Assembly: GCA_002692855.1 (NCBI GenBank)
Contig: NZMJ01000117.1
Coordinates: 62,001 to 126,000, forward strand
Source: Maricaulis sp.
GTDB taxonomy: Bacteria; Pseudomonadota; Alphaproteobacteria; Caulobacterales; Maricaulaceae
DNA: 64,000 nucleotides
Direction: 5' to 3'
Positions 33,865-44,200 of this stretch are shown piece by piece. The translations under genes and the position numbers were made by a program. Under the pieces are notes generated by a model. The model had not been told where the DNA came from. It made no database searches and worked only from the letters and a program-made list of their open reading frames with translations. Within the stretch, counting starts at the first letter, position 1. Each line of letters starts with the position of its first letter.

Positions 33865-34434
33865 TTAAGCAGACTGGGCCTGCGCGGCATGTTTGCCCTC
33901 GCAGATCTCCTCGACCAGCTTCTTGCAGAAGGCGTCGAGATCCTTCGGCGTCCGGCTCGTGACCAGGCCTTCATCGACCACGACTTCCTCGTCGACCACC
34001 TTCGCGCCGGCATTGGAAAGGTCGGTGCGGATATTCTCGATGGCGGTCATGGTGCGGCCGCGGACAACATCGGCGTCGATCAGCACCTGCGGTCCGTGGC
34101 AGATCGAGGCGACCGGCTTCTTCTGGGCAAAGAAGTCGTGCACGAAATTCCTGACCTTGTCTTCGGTCCGCAGCGCGTCCGGCGAGAACAGGCCGCCCGG
34201 GATCATCAGCGCATCGAAATCGGACGCAGATGCCGTGTCGACGGTTTCGTCGACCTTCACCGACTTGCCCTTCTCGCGGTGGCGATTGGCTTCGATCTCA
34301 CCCGATTTCAGCGACACGACGATGGCTTCGCCGCCGGCCTGTTCGATAGCCTCCTTGGGCTGGAACAGCTCGGATTCTTCAAACCCGTCAGCGGCGAGAA
34401 TGGCGACACGGCGGCCTTTGGCGCGTTCAGTCAT
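33865..34434 (-). CDS. DJ-1/PfpI family protein (type 1 glutamine amidotransferase-like)
   Basis: The 189-aa protein shows the PfpI/YhbO layout: VAILAADGFEESELFQP with the conserved Glu, ALMIPGGLFSPDALR, nucleophile-elbow ASICHGPQVLIDA with the reactive Cys-His pair, and TSRTPKDLDAFCKKLVEEI at the end. Family members act as general stress proteins with proposed glyoxalase/deglycase activity; protease activity is doubtful. It is a single gene with its own terminator. Confidence 0.9.
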   Translation of the reverse strand: MTERAKGRRVAILAADGFEESELFQPKEAIEQAGGEAIVVSLKSGEIEANRHREKGKSVKVDETVDTASASDFDALMIPGGLFSPDALRTEDKVRNFVHDFFAQKKPVASICHGPQVLIDADVVRGRTMTAIENIRTDLSNAGAKVVDEEVVVDEGLVTSRTPKDLDAFCKKLVEEICEGKHAAQAQSA

Positions 34435-34588
34435 GGGGGGGACTCCTTGATCCGTTCTACCCCCGCCCCCTTGGCCAACGTCCCGGACCGGGCAGCGTTC
34501 CGCCCCTTGCGAGGTGATCGCAGTCGATAACCGGATTTTAGGGGAGGCTTGCTAGAGTGACGGATCAAGCGTGCGGAGAAGGCGCGTT

Positions 34589-34774
34589 ATGCCCATGCGG
34601 ATGATCTTTCTGACCCTGACCGGCGCCCTGGTGGCGCTCGGCCTGTCCGTTGCGGCGGTCAGCCTGGCCCAGGGCCTGGTTGACCAGGCGATTGCCTTCG
34701 CCTGGCCGTCCCTTGGCGCTGCCCTGGCCGCCAGCCTTGCCTGGCCGGCAATGCGCGGCTCGACACCCAGCTAA
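34589..34774 (+). CDS. Small two-helix membrane protein, 61 aa
   Basis: The frame from ATG 34589 (MPMRMIFLTLTGALVALGL) has an AAGG 6 bases upstream. A GTG at 34571 would add six basic residues. Two hydrophobic stretches (about residues 5-27 and 32-53) are separated by a short Asp-containing turn. No family is recognised. Confidence 0.5.
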   Translation: MPMRMIFLTLTGALVALGLSVAAVSLAQGLVDQAIAFAWPSLGAALAASLAWPAMRGSTPS

Positions 34775-34788
34775 GTGAAACGGACCGC

Positions 34789-36339
34789 CTAGCCGCGGTC
34801 CTTCCAGGTCACCCGGTAGAGATCGAAACGTCGGTCGTTGAGGTTGCGCACGGTTCCGGTGTGGCGGGCCGTCACCAGCTCGTCGAGCCGGAGATCGGCC
34901 ACCGCGATCGTTTCCACATTCTCCGTCGCCACCGCTGCCAGACCATCGCGCGCAAACGGGAAATCGCACGGCGTGATCACAGCGCTCTCGGCGTAGCTGA
35001 TGTCCATGTTTTCGACGCCGGGCAGGTTGCCGACATTGCCGGACGTAACGACATAGACCTGGTTCTCGATGGCGCGGGCGTGCGAGCAATAGCGCACCCG
35101 CAAATGCCCCGTGCGATCATCCGTAGCGTAGGGAACAAACAGGATGCGCGCGCCTTCGTCGGTGAGACGGCGGGCAAGCTCGGGAAACTCGCTATCGTAA
35201 CAGATCAGGACCCCGATCGGTCCGCAGTCGGTCTGGATCGTGTGGACCGCGTCCCCGCCGCGGATATTCCACCAGAATTTCTCGTTCGGCGTCGGATGGA
35301 TCTTCTCCTGCGCATGGACCGAGCCGTCACGCAGGAAGACATAGGCCACGTTCTGGATCTCGCCATCATCGGTCCGTGTCGGATGCGAACCGCCGATGAT
35401 GTTGATGTTGTAGCCGACCGCCAGCGCACTCATGAATTCGCGGAAACGGGCCGTGTGGCGGGTGAGCGCGGAGATCGATTCCGCCGGCGTCAGCTTGCGC
35501 TTTTCGAGCGCCAGCAGCGCAACGGTGAACATTTCCGGGAAGACGCAGAAATCGGCCCGGTAGTCGGAACATACATCGACGAAATACTCGACGTTGTGCT
35601 CGAACTCCTCGAGCGTCTCGACTGCGCGCGCCTGGAACTGGACCGTCGCGACGCGCACCGTGTCCTTCTGGATCTGCCAGGGCTGGTTGGTGTGCTCCTC
35701 GGCATAGGCGCGGTTGTGCCACACCATCAGCAAGGCATGACCCAGGCTGTCCTTGTCCTCGGGATAATAGTTGTGGATCACGCCTTCGGGCTCAAAACCG
35801 AGACGGATCTGGAAGGCGGCCACCGGGTCGCGCACCTTCTTGGCCTTCACGGCCTCCAGATAGGCTTCAGGCGTGCCGAATTCCTTGATACGCCGCTTCA
35901 GGCCGGGCATCCGCCCGCCGAAGACAATGCCTTTCAGCCCCAGCTCCTCGCACAGGCGGCGGCGCGCATCATAGAGGCGCTGGCCGATGCGGATCCGGCG
36001 CACCTCGGGATCGACCGCCACTTCGGCGCCGTAGAGCCAGTCACCGGCGGGCGTGTGACGCGACAGATAGCCGTGCCCCGTGATGCCATCGAGCGTGTGG
36101 TCGTGATCGAAGGCCGAGGCTTCATCGATGATGAAACTCGAACACCAGCCCGCCAGCTTGCCGTCCATCTCGATGACGATCTGGCCTTCGGGAAAGCGCG
36201 CGAGGCGTCCGCGCAACATGCCCGGCGTGTCCGGCTCCAGCCCGCCATAGGCGCGCTGTTGAAGGGCAATGATATCCTCGATGTCGTCTTGGGTGGCGCT
36301 GCGGATATTCAGCTTCGGCGGTGCATTTTTGTCGGTCAT
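34789..36339 (-). CDS. GNAT acetyltransferase fused to carbon-nitrogen hydrolase
   Basis: The 516-aa protein has an N-terminal GNAT domain (about residues 10-210; VAVDPEVRRIRIGQRLYDA is the acetyl-CoA loop) joined to a nitrilase-superfamily amidase (about 225-510). The amidase keeps the catalytic triad: Glu in CVFPEMF, Lys in EKIHPTPNE and Cys in ICYDSEFPE. This architecture is known in bacteria (B. subtilis YhcX type), but its substrate is not settled. The start overlaps the end of aguB by 4 bases, tying it to the agmatine/putrescine pathway and hinting at an acetylated or carbamoylated amine substrate. Confidence 0.9.
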   Translation of the reverse strand: MTDKNAPPKLNIRSATQDDIEDIIALQQRAYGGLEPDTPGMLRGRLARFPEGQIVIEMDGKLAGWCSSFIIDEASAFDHDHTLDGITGHGYLSRHTPAGDWLYGAEVAVDPEVRRIRIGQRLYDARRRLCEELGLKGIVFGGRMPGLKRRIKEFGTPEAYLEAVKAKKVRDPVAAFQIRLGFEPEGVIHNYYPEDKDSLGHALLMVWHNRAYAEEHTNQPWQIQKDTVRVATVQFQARAVETLEEFEHNVEYFVDVCSDYRADFCVFPEMFTVALLALEKRKLTPAESISALTRHTARFREFMSALAVGYNINIIGGSHPTRTDDGEIQNVAYVFLRDGSVHAQEKIHPTPNEKFWWNIRGGDAVHTIQTDCGPIGVLICYDSEFPELARRLTDEGARILFVPYATDDRTGHLRVRYCSHARAIENQVYVVTSGNVGNLPGVENMDISYAESAVITPCDFPFARDGLAAVATENVETIAVADLRLDELVTARHTGTVRNLNDRRFDLYRVTWKDRG

Positions 36340-37184
36340 TTGAACCAGGGTCTGTAGAGGTCGGTGCGACGGTCGCGAAAGAATCCCCAGGCCGCGCGGT
36401 GACGGTCGAGGTAGTCACGATCAAATTCCGCCGAGATGAAGCCGGTGTCCGAACGTCCGAGTTCGGAAACGACCTCTCCTGAATGATCGCAGATGAAAGA
36501 TGTTCCGTAAAAGACCTGTCCGCCCTCATCCCCGTGACGGTTGGCCGCGACGACCGGCATGACGTTCGACACGGCATGCCCCTGCATCGCCCGGCGCCAG
36601 CGCGCTGACGTGTCGAGGCTGTCATCGTGCGGTTCACTGCCGATCGCGGTCGGATACATCAGGATTTCCGCGCCCATCAGCGCCATGATCCGGGCGCTCT
36701 CGGGAAACCACTGGTCCCAGCAGATACCGACGCCGATCCGTCCGAACTTTGTCGGCCAGACCTTGAACCCCGTATCGCCGGGGCGGAAATAATACTTCTC
36801 CTGATAGCCGGGGCCGTCAGGAATGTGGCTCTTGCGATAGACGCCCATCACCTCGCCGCCGGCATCGATCATCACCAGCGAATTGTAATAGCGCGGCCCG
36901 TCGCGCTCGAAGATCGACACCGGGATCGCCACATCCAGCTCCCTGGCGAGCGGTTGCAGGCCGGTGACGCAGGGATGCTCCAGCGCCGGATAGGCGTGCG
37001 CGAACCAGTCTTCTTCCTGCGTCTTGCAGAAATACGGTCCCTGGAACAATTCCGGGGGCAGGATGACCTGGGCCCCCGCTTTCGCGGCTGCACGCACCTG
37101 TTCGGCCACGACCGCGACGTTCTCGCGCGTGTCAGAACCGAAGGCGGCCTGTATCGCCGCCACCTTGATTACATTCTTGCCCAT
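36336..37184 (-). CDS. aguB: N-carbamoylputrescine amidase
   Basis: The 282-aa protein is a nitrilase-superfamily amidase close to plant and bacterial AguB. It has ILPPELFQGPYFC (catalytic Glu), YRKSHIPDGPGYQEKYYF (Lys) and GVGICWDQWFPESARIMAL (Cys). The downstream YPTAIGSEP and MQGHAVSNVMPVVAANRHG are AguB-like. It hydrolyses N-carbamoylputrescine to putrescine, CO2 and ammonia. It sits in one minus-strand run with agmatine deiminase and overlaps the GNAT-amidase gene by 4 bases. Confidence 0.93.
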   Translation of the reverse strand: MGKNVIKVAAIQAAFGSDTRENVAVVAEQVRAAAKAGAQVILPPELFQGPYFCKTQEEDWFAHAYPALEHPCVTGLQPLARELDVAIPVSIFERDGPRYYNSLVMIDAGGEVMGVYRKSHIPDGPGYQEKYYFRPGDTGFKVWPTKFGRIGVGICWDQWFPESARIMALMGAEILMYPTAIGSEPHDDSLDTSARWRRAMQGHAVSNVMPVVAANRHGDEGGQVFYGTSFICDHSGEVVSELGRSDTGFISAEFDRDYLDRHRAAWGFFRDRRTDLYRPWFK

Positions 37185-37193
37185 GAAGCGGGT

Positions 37194-38444
37194 CTAGTCC
37201 TCGTCGAGCTGGTCGAGCCAGTCAGCCGGCCCGTCCACCATTCGCAAATCCATCAGGGTCGGGAAAATCCACCAGGGGGCGTCCCCGTCCATGTTCCAGA
37301 GCGCCACATACGCGAAGCCGGTCGCCGGTTCCATATAGATTTGCGCGCCATATCCGGACAGATAGCCCGAATGGGTCAAAAGCGTCTGGCCATTCCAGTC
37401 ATAGACGCGCCAGCCCAGAGCGTACCACGTATTGTGGATGCGTTCCGAAAGGCGGTAGAGCCGCCGGGTCTGGGAAGGTGTTTCGCCCTGCGGAGCATGC
37501 ACACGTTCCAGCACGGAGGCGGGCAGGGTTTCCGATGTGCCCAGCTGCGCCTGTGCCCAGGCAATCATGTCATTGATCGAGACATTGACGCTCGCGGCGG
37601 CGGGAACGCTGTCATAGACCGTGTCGGGGTCCCCGGCCTGCGGATTGCCGTCACGGTCGCGGTCGCGGCGGCGATGCGGCCGCGCCCAGCTCTCGCTGGC
37701 GCGCATCGCCTGCGCACCGACCGTCGCATTGCTCATGCCGACGCGGTCGAACAGATAGGCGCGCAGCGCGGTCGCGAATTCAAGGCCCGCCGCCTGCGCC
37801 GCCATCACTTCGAGGCTGCCATAGGCGACATTCTGATAGGTGTAGCAGTCTCCAGGCACACAGGCGGGGCTCAGCGAGCCGAGACGCTGGCGAAGTTCGG
37901 ACACGTTCTGCCCGGCCTCCATCTGCCGGTCCATCGCGTGGCTCGGCAGCCCGGTGCGCATGGAGAGGAGCTGCAGGGCATTCGCCTGACGGCCACGCGG
38001 CAGGGGCAGCAATTCACTCGGGACAGATTCGCTCAGATCGAGCCGGCCCTCATGCTCCAGAACGGCCAGCAGGGTCGCGGTCATACCCTTCGACACCGAA
38101 GCCGCCCGGAACAGCGTGTCGCGGCGGATCGGACGGCCGGACCCGGCCTCCTCCTCGCCGGCGGTGTAAACCAGCACCGGCTCTCCGCGCTCGATCACGG
38201 CGACGGCAAGCCCGACGGATTCCTGGCGCGCCATCACCTGTTCGAGGCGGTCTCGGAAGGTCTCGATATAGATGGCTTCGCGGGGAAGGCTGCCGAGCAC
38301 GTTGATCTCGGACGGGGACAGGTAAAATCGGCTGGACGCGGTTGTCAGGGGTCCGCTGGATATGGCCTGTGTCACGTATTGCGCACTGGCCGATGCGCTG
38401 GCGCAAACGGCAGCGATCACACCCAACGCGAAACGCGAAAACAT
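37194..38444 (-). CDS. Periplasmic class C beta-lactamase-like serine hydrolase
   Basis: The 416-aa protein has a Sec signal (MFSRFALGVIAAVCASASASAQ). The beta-lactamase/D-aminopeptidase fold shows the S-x-x-K motif in AASVSKGMTATLL, YQNVAYG as the Tyr motif and LLTHSGYLSGYG as the third box. It lies between agmatine deiminase and N-carbamoylputrescine amidase, 3 bases from the former, so it is probably co-transcribed. A periplasmic amidase or esterase acting on an amine-containing compound or peptidoglycan fragment is possible. Antibiotic hydrolysis is not implied. Confidence 0.82.
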   Translation of the reverse strand: MFSRFALGVIAAVCASASASAQYVTQAISSGPLTTASSRFYLSPSEINVLGSLPREAIYIETFRDRLEQVMARQESVGLAVAVIERGEPVLVYTAGEEEAGSGRPIRRDTLFRAASVSKGMTATLLAVLEHEGRLDLSESVPSELLPLPRGRQANALQLLSMRTGLPSHAMDRQMEAGQNVSELRQRLGSLSPACVPGDCYTYQNVAYGSLEVMAAQAAGLEFATALRAYLFDRVGMSNATVGAQAMRASESWARPHRRRDRDRDGNPQAGDPDTVYDSVPAAASVNVSINDMIAWAQAQLGTSETLPASVLERVHAPQGETPSQTRRLYRLSERIHNTWYALGWRVYDWNGQTLLTHSGYLSGYGAQIYMEPATGFAYVALWNMDGDAPWWIFPTLMDLRMVDGPADWLDQLDED

Positions 38445-38447
38445 GGC

Positions 38448-39467
38448 TTAAACCCTCTCCTCCGGTACATGGCAGGTGACGCAATGGAACGACCCGCCGC
38501 CAGACAGGATATGCGAAGACGGGCTCGCAATCACCTCCCTGTCTGAAATATGGCGCTGCAAGACCCGGACCGCTTCATCGCCCGATGGTGTTCCATAGGT
38601 CGGGACAACGATGTTGCGCGGCCCGATCACCCAGTTCATGTGGCTGGCGGGACGAATTTCGCCTTCCTCGTCCGTTATACGGCCCGGTGAGGGGATCCGG
38701 ATCACTTTCAGCGGCTGGCCCTTGGCATCCGACATGCGCGACAACTGGTCAGCGCACTGGTCCAGCACCTCCGCCTGCGGGTCGTCGGACTCCGTCGCCT
38801 GCTGGCAGACGATCACGCCGGGAGCGATAAATCGAGCGACATTGTCGATATGCCCGTCCGTGTGGTCGTGCAGCAGACCTTCATCGAGCCACAACACCTT
38901 TTCCACGCCCAGCACTTCCTTCAGGCGCGCCGTGACCTGCGCCTCGCTCAGCTCCGGATTGCGGTTCGGATTGAGCAGGCACTGGCGCGTCGTCAGCACC
39001 GTACCCCGGCCGTCAAACTCCAGCGCGCCGCCTTCGGCGACCATGTCGGCCGGGCGCAGCACCGCGCCGGCGGCCTTGGCGATCGTGCGCGCAACCGTCT
39101 CGTCGCCGGGCAATTCATACTTGCCGCCCCAGCCGTTGAATTCAAACGAAGCGCCGATCAACTTGCCGTCACGCCATCCGAAAACCGGACCGGTATCGCG
39201 CGCCCAGACATCACCGTAACGCGCCCGAAGAATCGTAACGTCATCGCCCATCGCATCGCGAATGGACGCTTCGGTCTCGTCGGTTGCCGCCAGCACGGTC
39301 ACGGGCAAGCCGTGTCCGGCATCATCCGGCTGCATCACAAGACGCAGGAAGTCGGCGAACTCGCGCCGCGCCGGTTCCAGATTGTCCTGCCACAGCTCGC
39401 CATCTGACGGCCAGCAGGTGAACAGTCGCAATTGGCGGGCAGTCTCGATGGGTATGTGCATGTCCAT
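38448..39467 (-). CDS. aguA: Agmatine deiminase
   Basis: The 339-aa protein is a peptidyl-arginine-deiminase-family agmatine deiminase: YGDVWARDTGP, FEFNGWGGKY, MVAEGGALEFDG, LHDHTDGHIDNVARF, and the C-terminal SGGGSFHCVTCHVP with the nucleophilic Cys. It converts agmatine to N-carbamoylputrescine, the substrate of AguB two genes downstream. It begins 44 bases after the phoD stop on the same strand, so it may share the phosphate-regulated upstream promoter. Confidence 0.95.
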   Translation of the reverse strand: MDMHIPIETARQLRLFTCWPSDGELWQDNLEPARREFADFLRLVMQPDDAGHGLPVTVLAATDETEASIRDAMGDDVTILRARYGDVWARDTGPVFGWRDGKLIGASFEFNGWGGKYELPGDETVARTIAKAAGAVLRPADMVAEGGALEFDGRGTVLTTRQCLLNPNRNPELSEAQVTARLKEVLGVEKVLWLDEGLLHDHTDGHIDNVARFIAPGVIVCQQATESDDPQAEVLDQCADQLSRMSDAKGQPLKVIRIPSPGRITDEEGEIRPASHMNWVIGPRNIVVPTYGTPSGDEAVRVLQRHISDREVIASPSSHILSGGGSFHCVTCHVPEERV

Positions 39468-39511
39468 GCCACCGATCTAGCACGCCTGCCGACCGGGCGG
39501 GAGGTGGTCGA

Positions 39512-41080
39512 TCAGATGCGCTGTGGTCCCGGCCGGCCGGCCTCGACCACCCAGCGGGCCTGGTCGATGGCATTGCCCTGGTCGCGACGGGCCACGCCGT
39601 CGACCACGCGCTGCGCCACTTCGGTGCGATCGCGGTGGAAATCGACCAGCCCGTAGCCGCGCTGGCGGTCGTCCATGTGCAGGATATGCGGGTTGTTGGG
39701 TAACATCGCATTGAAAACATTATAGACATAGGAATGCGACGTGACCGAGGTCGTGACGAATTCCGACCCGATGACGGCCGAGTCCGGATCGAAATAGTCC
39801 GCCTTCACCTCGCTCGCCCAGTGCGCATGCATGTCGCCCCCCAGGATGATGGTATCGGTCCGGCGCGACCCGATGATGTCGGTCATGCGCCGGCGCGCGA
39901 CGGGGAAGCCGTCCCAGCCATCGGTGTAGGCCGCAGGGGTTCCGTCGGGCAGGGTCTGGTTGAGACGCGAGAACAGCGTGGCCTGGACCAGCACATTCCA
40001 CTGCGTCAGGCCGCGTCCGAAATTGCGCCGCAGCCACTCCTCCTGCTCGCCGCCGAAATAGGTCTGGTTTTCGTCAAGCATGCCGGGACAGGTCTGGGGC
40101 TCGAGATGGCCACCACGGTCCTCGTCCGACGGGCAGGGGTCGGGCGAGCGATACTGCCGCCCGTCGGTCAGCCAGAACTCGGCCAGGTCACCCCAGACAG
40201 ACGACCCCCACGTCCGCATCTGGCCCGCAGCCGTCAGGACCGACCGTCCTCGCAAGGGAAGATGCTCGAAATAGGCCTGGTAGGCGGCCATGCGGCGCAG
40301 CCGGAATGTTTCCAGCGGTTCGCCGCGTTGTTCCGACAGATCGCCCGCGTAGTCGTTGTCGACTTCATGATCGTCCCAGATGAACAGCCACGGCATCGCC
40401 GCATGTGCGGCCTGCAGGTCGCGGTCCAGCTTGTAGGCCGCGTGATGCAGCCGGTAGCCGGTCAGATCGATCGGCTCGGGGGCGGGGTGGCGGCGCACCT
40501 GCGGTCCCCAGCTCGATTCATAGATGTAGTCGCCGCAATGGATCAGCAGGTCGGGCGATTGCGCGACGATATCGCGATAGGGCGTGAAGAAGCCTTGCTC
40601 GAAATGCTGGCATGACACCCAGGCGGCGCGCAGACGATCAAGCGGCGCCCCGAATTCGGGCGCGGTCCGCGTCCGGCCCGTGGGGCTGTCCACGCCTCCG
40701 GCTGCGAACCGGTAGAAGAATTCGCGGCCCGCGGGCAGCCCGTAGATCTCGGCATGAATGGCGTGCGCCCGGTCGGGACGCGACATCAGGCGCTGACTGC
40801 GCACGATACGGCGGAAGTTTTCGTCTTCGGCAACTTCCAGCGTGACCGCCACCGGCTGTTCGCCCAGCCCGCCGAGCGGTTCGAGCGGAAGCGGCGCCAG
40901 CCGGGTCCACAGCACAAATCCATCCGGGGTCGGATCGCCGGAGGCCACGCCGAGGCTGAACGGATCGCCCGGCATCGGGCCGGTCTGGGCCATCGCCGTT
41001 CCGCGCCAGGGCTGAAGGAAACCTGCCGCCGCAGCGGCAAAGGCGGATTTCAGGGCCAGGCGGCGGCTGATCGGCAGCAT
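39512..41080 (-). CDS. phoD: PhoD-family alkaline phosphatase/phosphodiesterase, Tat-exported
   Basis: The 522-aa protein has a Tat signal (MLPISRRLALKSAFAAAAAG; twin Arg at residues 6-7). ATG 41080 follows GGAG at 9 bases; longer starts at 41110 and 41143 are less likely. The PhoD core has LGVASGDPTPDGFVLWTRL, SCQHFEQGFF, LLIHCGDYIYES, IWDDHEVDNDYAGD and ILGGDMHAHW as metal and phosphate ligands. It releases phosphate from diesters and monoesters in the periplasm or outside. Its placement beside an Oar-like receptor with a Pho-box-like site fits phosphate-starvation use. Confidence 0.93.
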   Translation of the reverse strand: MLPISRRLALKSAFAAAAAGFLQPWRGTAMAQTGPMPGDPFSLGVASGDPTPDGFVLWTRLAPLPLEPLGGLGEQPVAVTLEVAEDENFRRIVRSQRLMSRPDRAHAIHAEIYGLPAGREFFYRFAAGGVDSPTGRTRTAPEFGAPLDRLRAAWVSCQHFEQGFFTPYRDIVAQSPDLLIHCGDYIYESSWGPQVRRHPAPEPIDLTGYRLHHAAYKLDRDLQAAHAAMPWLFIWDDHEVDNDYAGDLSEQRGEPLETFRLRRMAAYQAYFEHLPLRGRSVLTAAGQMRTWGSSVWGDLAEFWLTDGRQYRSPDPCPSDEDRGGHLEPQTCPGMLDENQTYFGGEQEEWLRRNFGRGLTQWNVLVQATLFSRLNQTLPDGTPAAYTDGWDGFPVARRRMTDIIGSRRTDTIILGGDMHAHWASEVKADYFDPDSAVIGSEFVTTSVTSHSYVYNVFNAMLPNNPHILHMDDRQRGYGLVDFHRDRTEVAQRVVDGVARRDQGNAIDQARWVVEAGRPGPQRI

Positions 41081-41165
41081 GGGCAATCTCTCCGTAGTTT
41101 TCCCAGTCATACCAGTCCTAGCGCCGCCGTGCGACAGGCGCACGACGGGTTACGCACAAAGAAAA

Positions 41166-41187
41166 AGGGCGGCCCGAAGGCCGCCCT
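41166..41187 (-). terminator. Factor-independent terminator of the Oar-like receptor gene
   Basis: AGGGCGGCC pairs with GGCCGCCCT around a 4-base loop. On the minus strand it runs into TTTTTC, 35 bases after the receptor stop. Confidence 0.82.
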
Positions 41188-41221
41188 GATCCTGTCTTTG
41201 CAAAGACGGTGTCGCGAGTGA

Positions 41222-44200
41222 TTAGAACTCGTAACGCACGCCCATACGCACCGACCAGAACGACACGTCGCCGACCACGCGCTCCGGCGTCGGAGCGAAG
41301 AAGGCGTCGTACTGGTACTGACCAGCGCCATTCAGACGGGCATCGACGACACCGATACGCTGCGGGAAGCCAGCCTGGGAGATGACGCCCCAGTCTTCGT
41401 TCAGCAGGTTGCCGACGTTTTCGATCGTGATGAAGGCCGACGAGGTGTGGCCCTGCATCAGGCCGCGGAATTCCTGCTCGAGGCGCAGATCGAACTTGTT
41501 CGACCAGCTGCCCTCTTCGCCATTCCGCTCGACGATCTGACCGCGGGTCAGGCCGTACTGGTCGATGAAGGCATTGAACGCCGCCTGATCGAAGCCCGCG
41601 CCGTAAACGACGTTCGGGTCGTTTGCGAGCGGCACGTAGAGCAGGTGCACGAATTCCTGGCCGTCACCGAACATGTCGGAGCTGGTGCTGCCACCGAAGG
41701 ACCAAGAGTACGGACGGGCCTGGAAGGCCTGACCGAACAGGGTCGCCCGGGTCATGAACTCACCGAAGAAGGCGCGTTCCCAGGACATGCGCATCGTGAA
41801 GCGGTGCGGGATCTCGTAGTTCGAGGTGGCCCGGCCCGGATTGTTGATGTCGCTTGTCGCGATGTTGACCCAGTTGGAATAGGCAACCGACGAGGTCATC
41901 GGGTTCACGTCTTCGGCATTCGTGTAGGCGTAGCCGATGGTGAAATCGATGTCGTTCGCAAACTCGTGCTGCAGCAGCGCGGAGAAGACGAACTGGTATC
42001 CACCTTCCGAGTTGGTCAGCAGCAGGTCGTTGTCGAAACCACGACCGGTGCAGGTGGCCGTGTTGCCCGGATTGGTGCGGCAATCGGGGTCCGAACGGTC
42101 GACCCGGCGATAGATCGGGCGGCCGTCAGGCGCGGTCCCGATCTGGGCCAGGGCGATATCGCGAACCATCGCGGCTTCACCGGATTCGGAGTAGAGCAGG
42201 TCCACCATCAGGCGGGTATCGTCCTGCAGGTTCACGAACGGCGCGGAGAAGTCATACGTGCCGCCGAAAGCCAGCTTCCACTCGGAAGGCGCTTCGAAAT
42301 TCGGGTCGATCGCGTTGACGGTCGAGTTGGCCGAACCATTTGCAACGGCGTCAAACTGGGTCTGCAGAATGCCCCAGATCGGACGGCCCTGGCCCCCTTC
42401 GTCTTGCGTGAAGGTTTCCGTGAACAGGTTGATGTTGCGGTATTGCAGCTGAACGTTGGTGATACCGTCGTTCGAGTAGCTGTTCGACACCCAGACGTTC
42501 GGGTTGCCGCCCGAATAGAGGCCGAAGCCACCACGCAGGGTCAGCATGTCGTTGACGTCCCACTGGAAGCCGAAACGCGGCTGCAGCAGGTCAACGCCAT
42601 CGAGGTTGAACGTGTTCGAGAAATCGTTCCGCGCGAGGAAGTTGGCGTTCGCGTTCGGACGGTCGTCCGACGTGTACCACTCGTAACGCAGACCCGCAGT
42701 GATGGTCACGTCCGGGTGCGGACGGAACTCGTCCTGGGCGTAGAGGGTGTGAACGTCATAGGCGAAGGTCGCGCCGGCATCGTTCGGGTTATTCGTACCC
42801 GCTGCGTTGCCGTAATAGACCCGGGCCGCCTGACCATTCTGGAAGTCTGTGATGCTGTCGAAGCGCCACTCGCCTTCCGTGTGCTGAACGAACAGGTTGA
42901 AGATGTCGTAGGTCAGACGCTCGTAACCACCGGTGATGAGGTGATCGTTGTAGGAGTACGAACCGGCCAGACGGATCTGCAGGGTCGAATAGTCGAGCTG
43001 GTTTGAGTGACGCGAGTCGTCGGCGCCGAGATAGATGGTGTTGCCGCCGTCACGGATCTGGACCTCACCGAAATCGGTGCCGTTCACGGACGCCTGCTGG
43101 AAGTTCACGTCGTTGTAGGCAACGCGCAGCTCGGTCGAGAAGTTGTCGGTCCAGTCGGAGAACACCTGAAGCGCATAGGCTTGGAGCGGGGCGGCGCCGC
43201 GATCGTAGAGGTGGTCCTCGAACTCGAACTCGTTCGGGTCACCATCGGCTTCGGTGCGGTTCACGCCTTCCGAGAAGTTGTAGGTCAGCGATGCCCGGTG
43301 ATCGTTGGTGATGTTCCAGTCGAGACGCAGAAGGTATTTCTCGTCGATCGCCGCTGCGTTCTGCGGAATGCCGCCCGGATTGTAGCCATACACGTTCTGG
43401 ACGATGTTCAGGATCTGGTTGTACTCGGCCTGGGTGAAGCCGATGACCGGGTTCGTCGCGCCCGAGCCTTCCGGCCCGCGGAAGAACTGGTTCACGCCTT
43501 CAAAGCGCTCGTACGAACCGTGGAAGAACAGACGGTCCTGGATGATGGGGCCGCCAACCGAGAAGCCGTAGCGCTGCTCGTCGAACGGCGCCGAGTCAGC
43601 ACCCTGGAAATTGTCGTCGGTGTAGTCGTAGAAGGCCGAACCGGTGAGCTCGTTCGTGCCCGAGCGGGTGACGGCGTTGATGTTACAGGCGGTGAAGCCG
43701 CCATACTGGACGTCGAACGGAGCGAGCTCGACCGACACCTGGTTGATGGCGTCGTACGGGAAGGGCATGCGCTCGGTCGGGTAACCGTTCGAGTTCAGGC
43801 CAAAACCGTCATTCAGGCCGATGCCATCAACGGTCAGGCTGTTGAAGCGCGGGTGCGCGCCGGCGCACTGGATCGAGTCGTTGAACGACTCGTCGAGATA
43901 GACGCGCGGGTCGAGGCGGACGATGTCCTTCAGGTCGCGGTTGATCGCCGGGGAGTTGGCGAGGTCGGCAGCGTCGAACACGGCCGACGGGCCCACGGCG
44001 ACGTCGGCGGTGACGAGGCGCGAGCCGGTCACAACGATCGTGTCACCGGCACCGGATTCCAGCGCGATGTTGACCGAGAGGGGGTTGCCAAGCTGGGGGT
44101 ACAGGTCTTCGGCCTGACCGCCCTGATAGCCGCTCGCCGTAGCCACGACGATGTAGGGGCCGCCCGGGCGCAGACCGCGCGCGCTGAAGGTGCCCGACTG

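Noticed and set aside
34861..38546. Two long plus-strand frames (498 and 639 codons) opposite the amidase, AguB and hydrolase genes
   Set aside because: Each is antisense to genes with complete catalytic motifs; no recognisable protein features.
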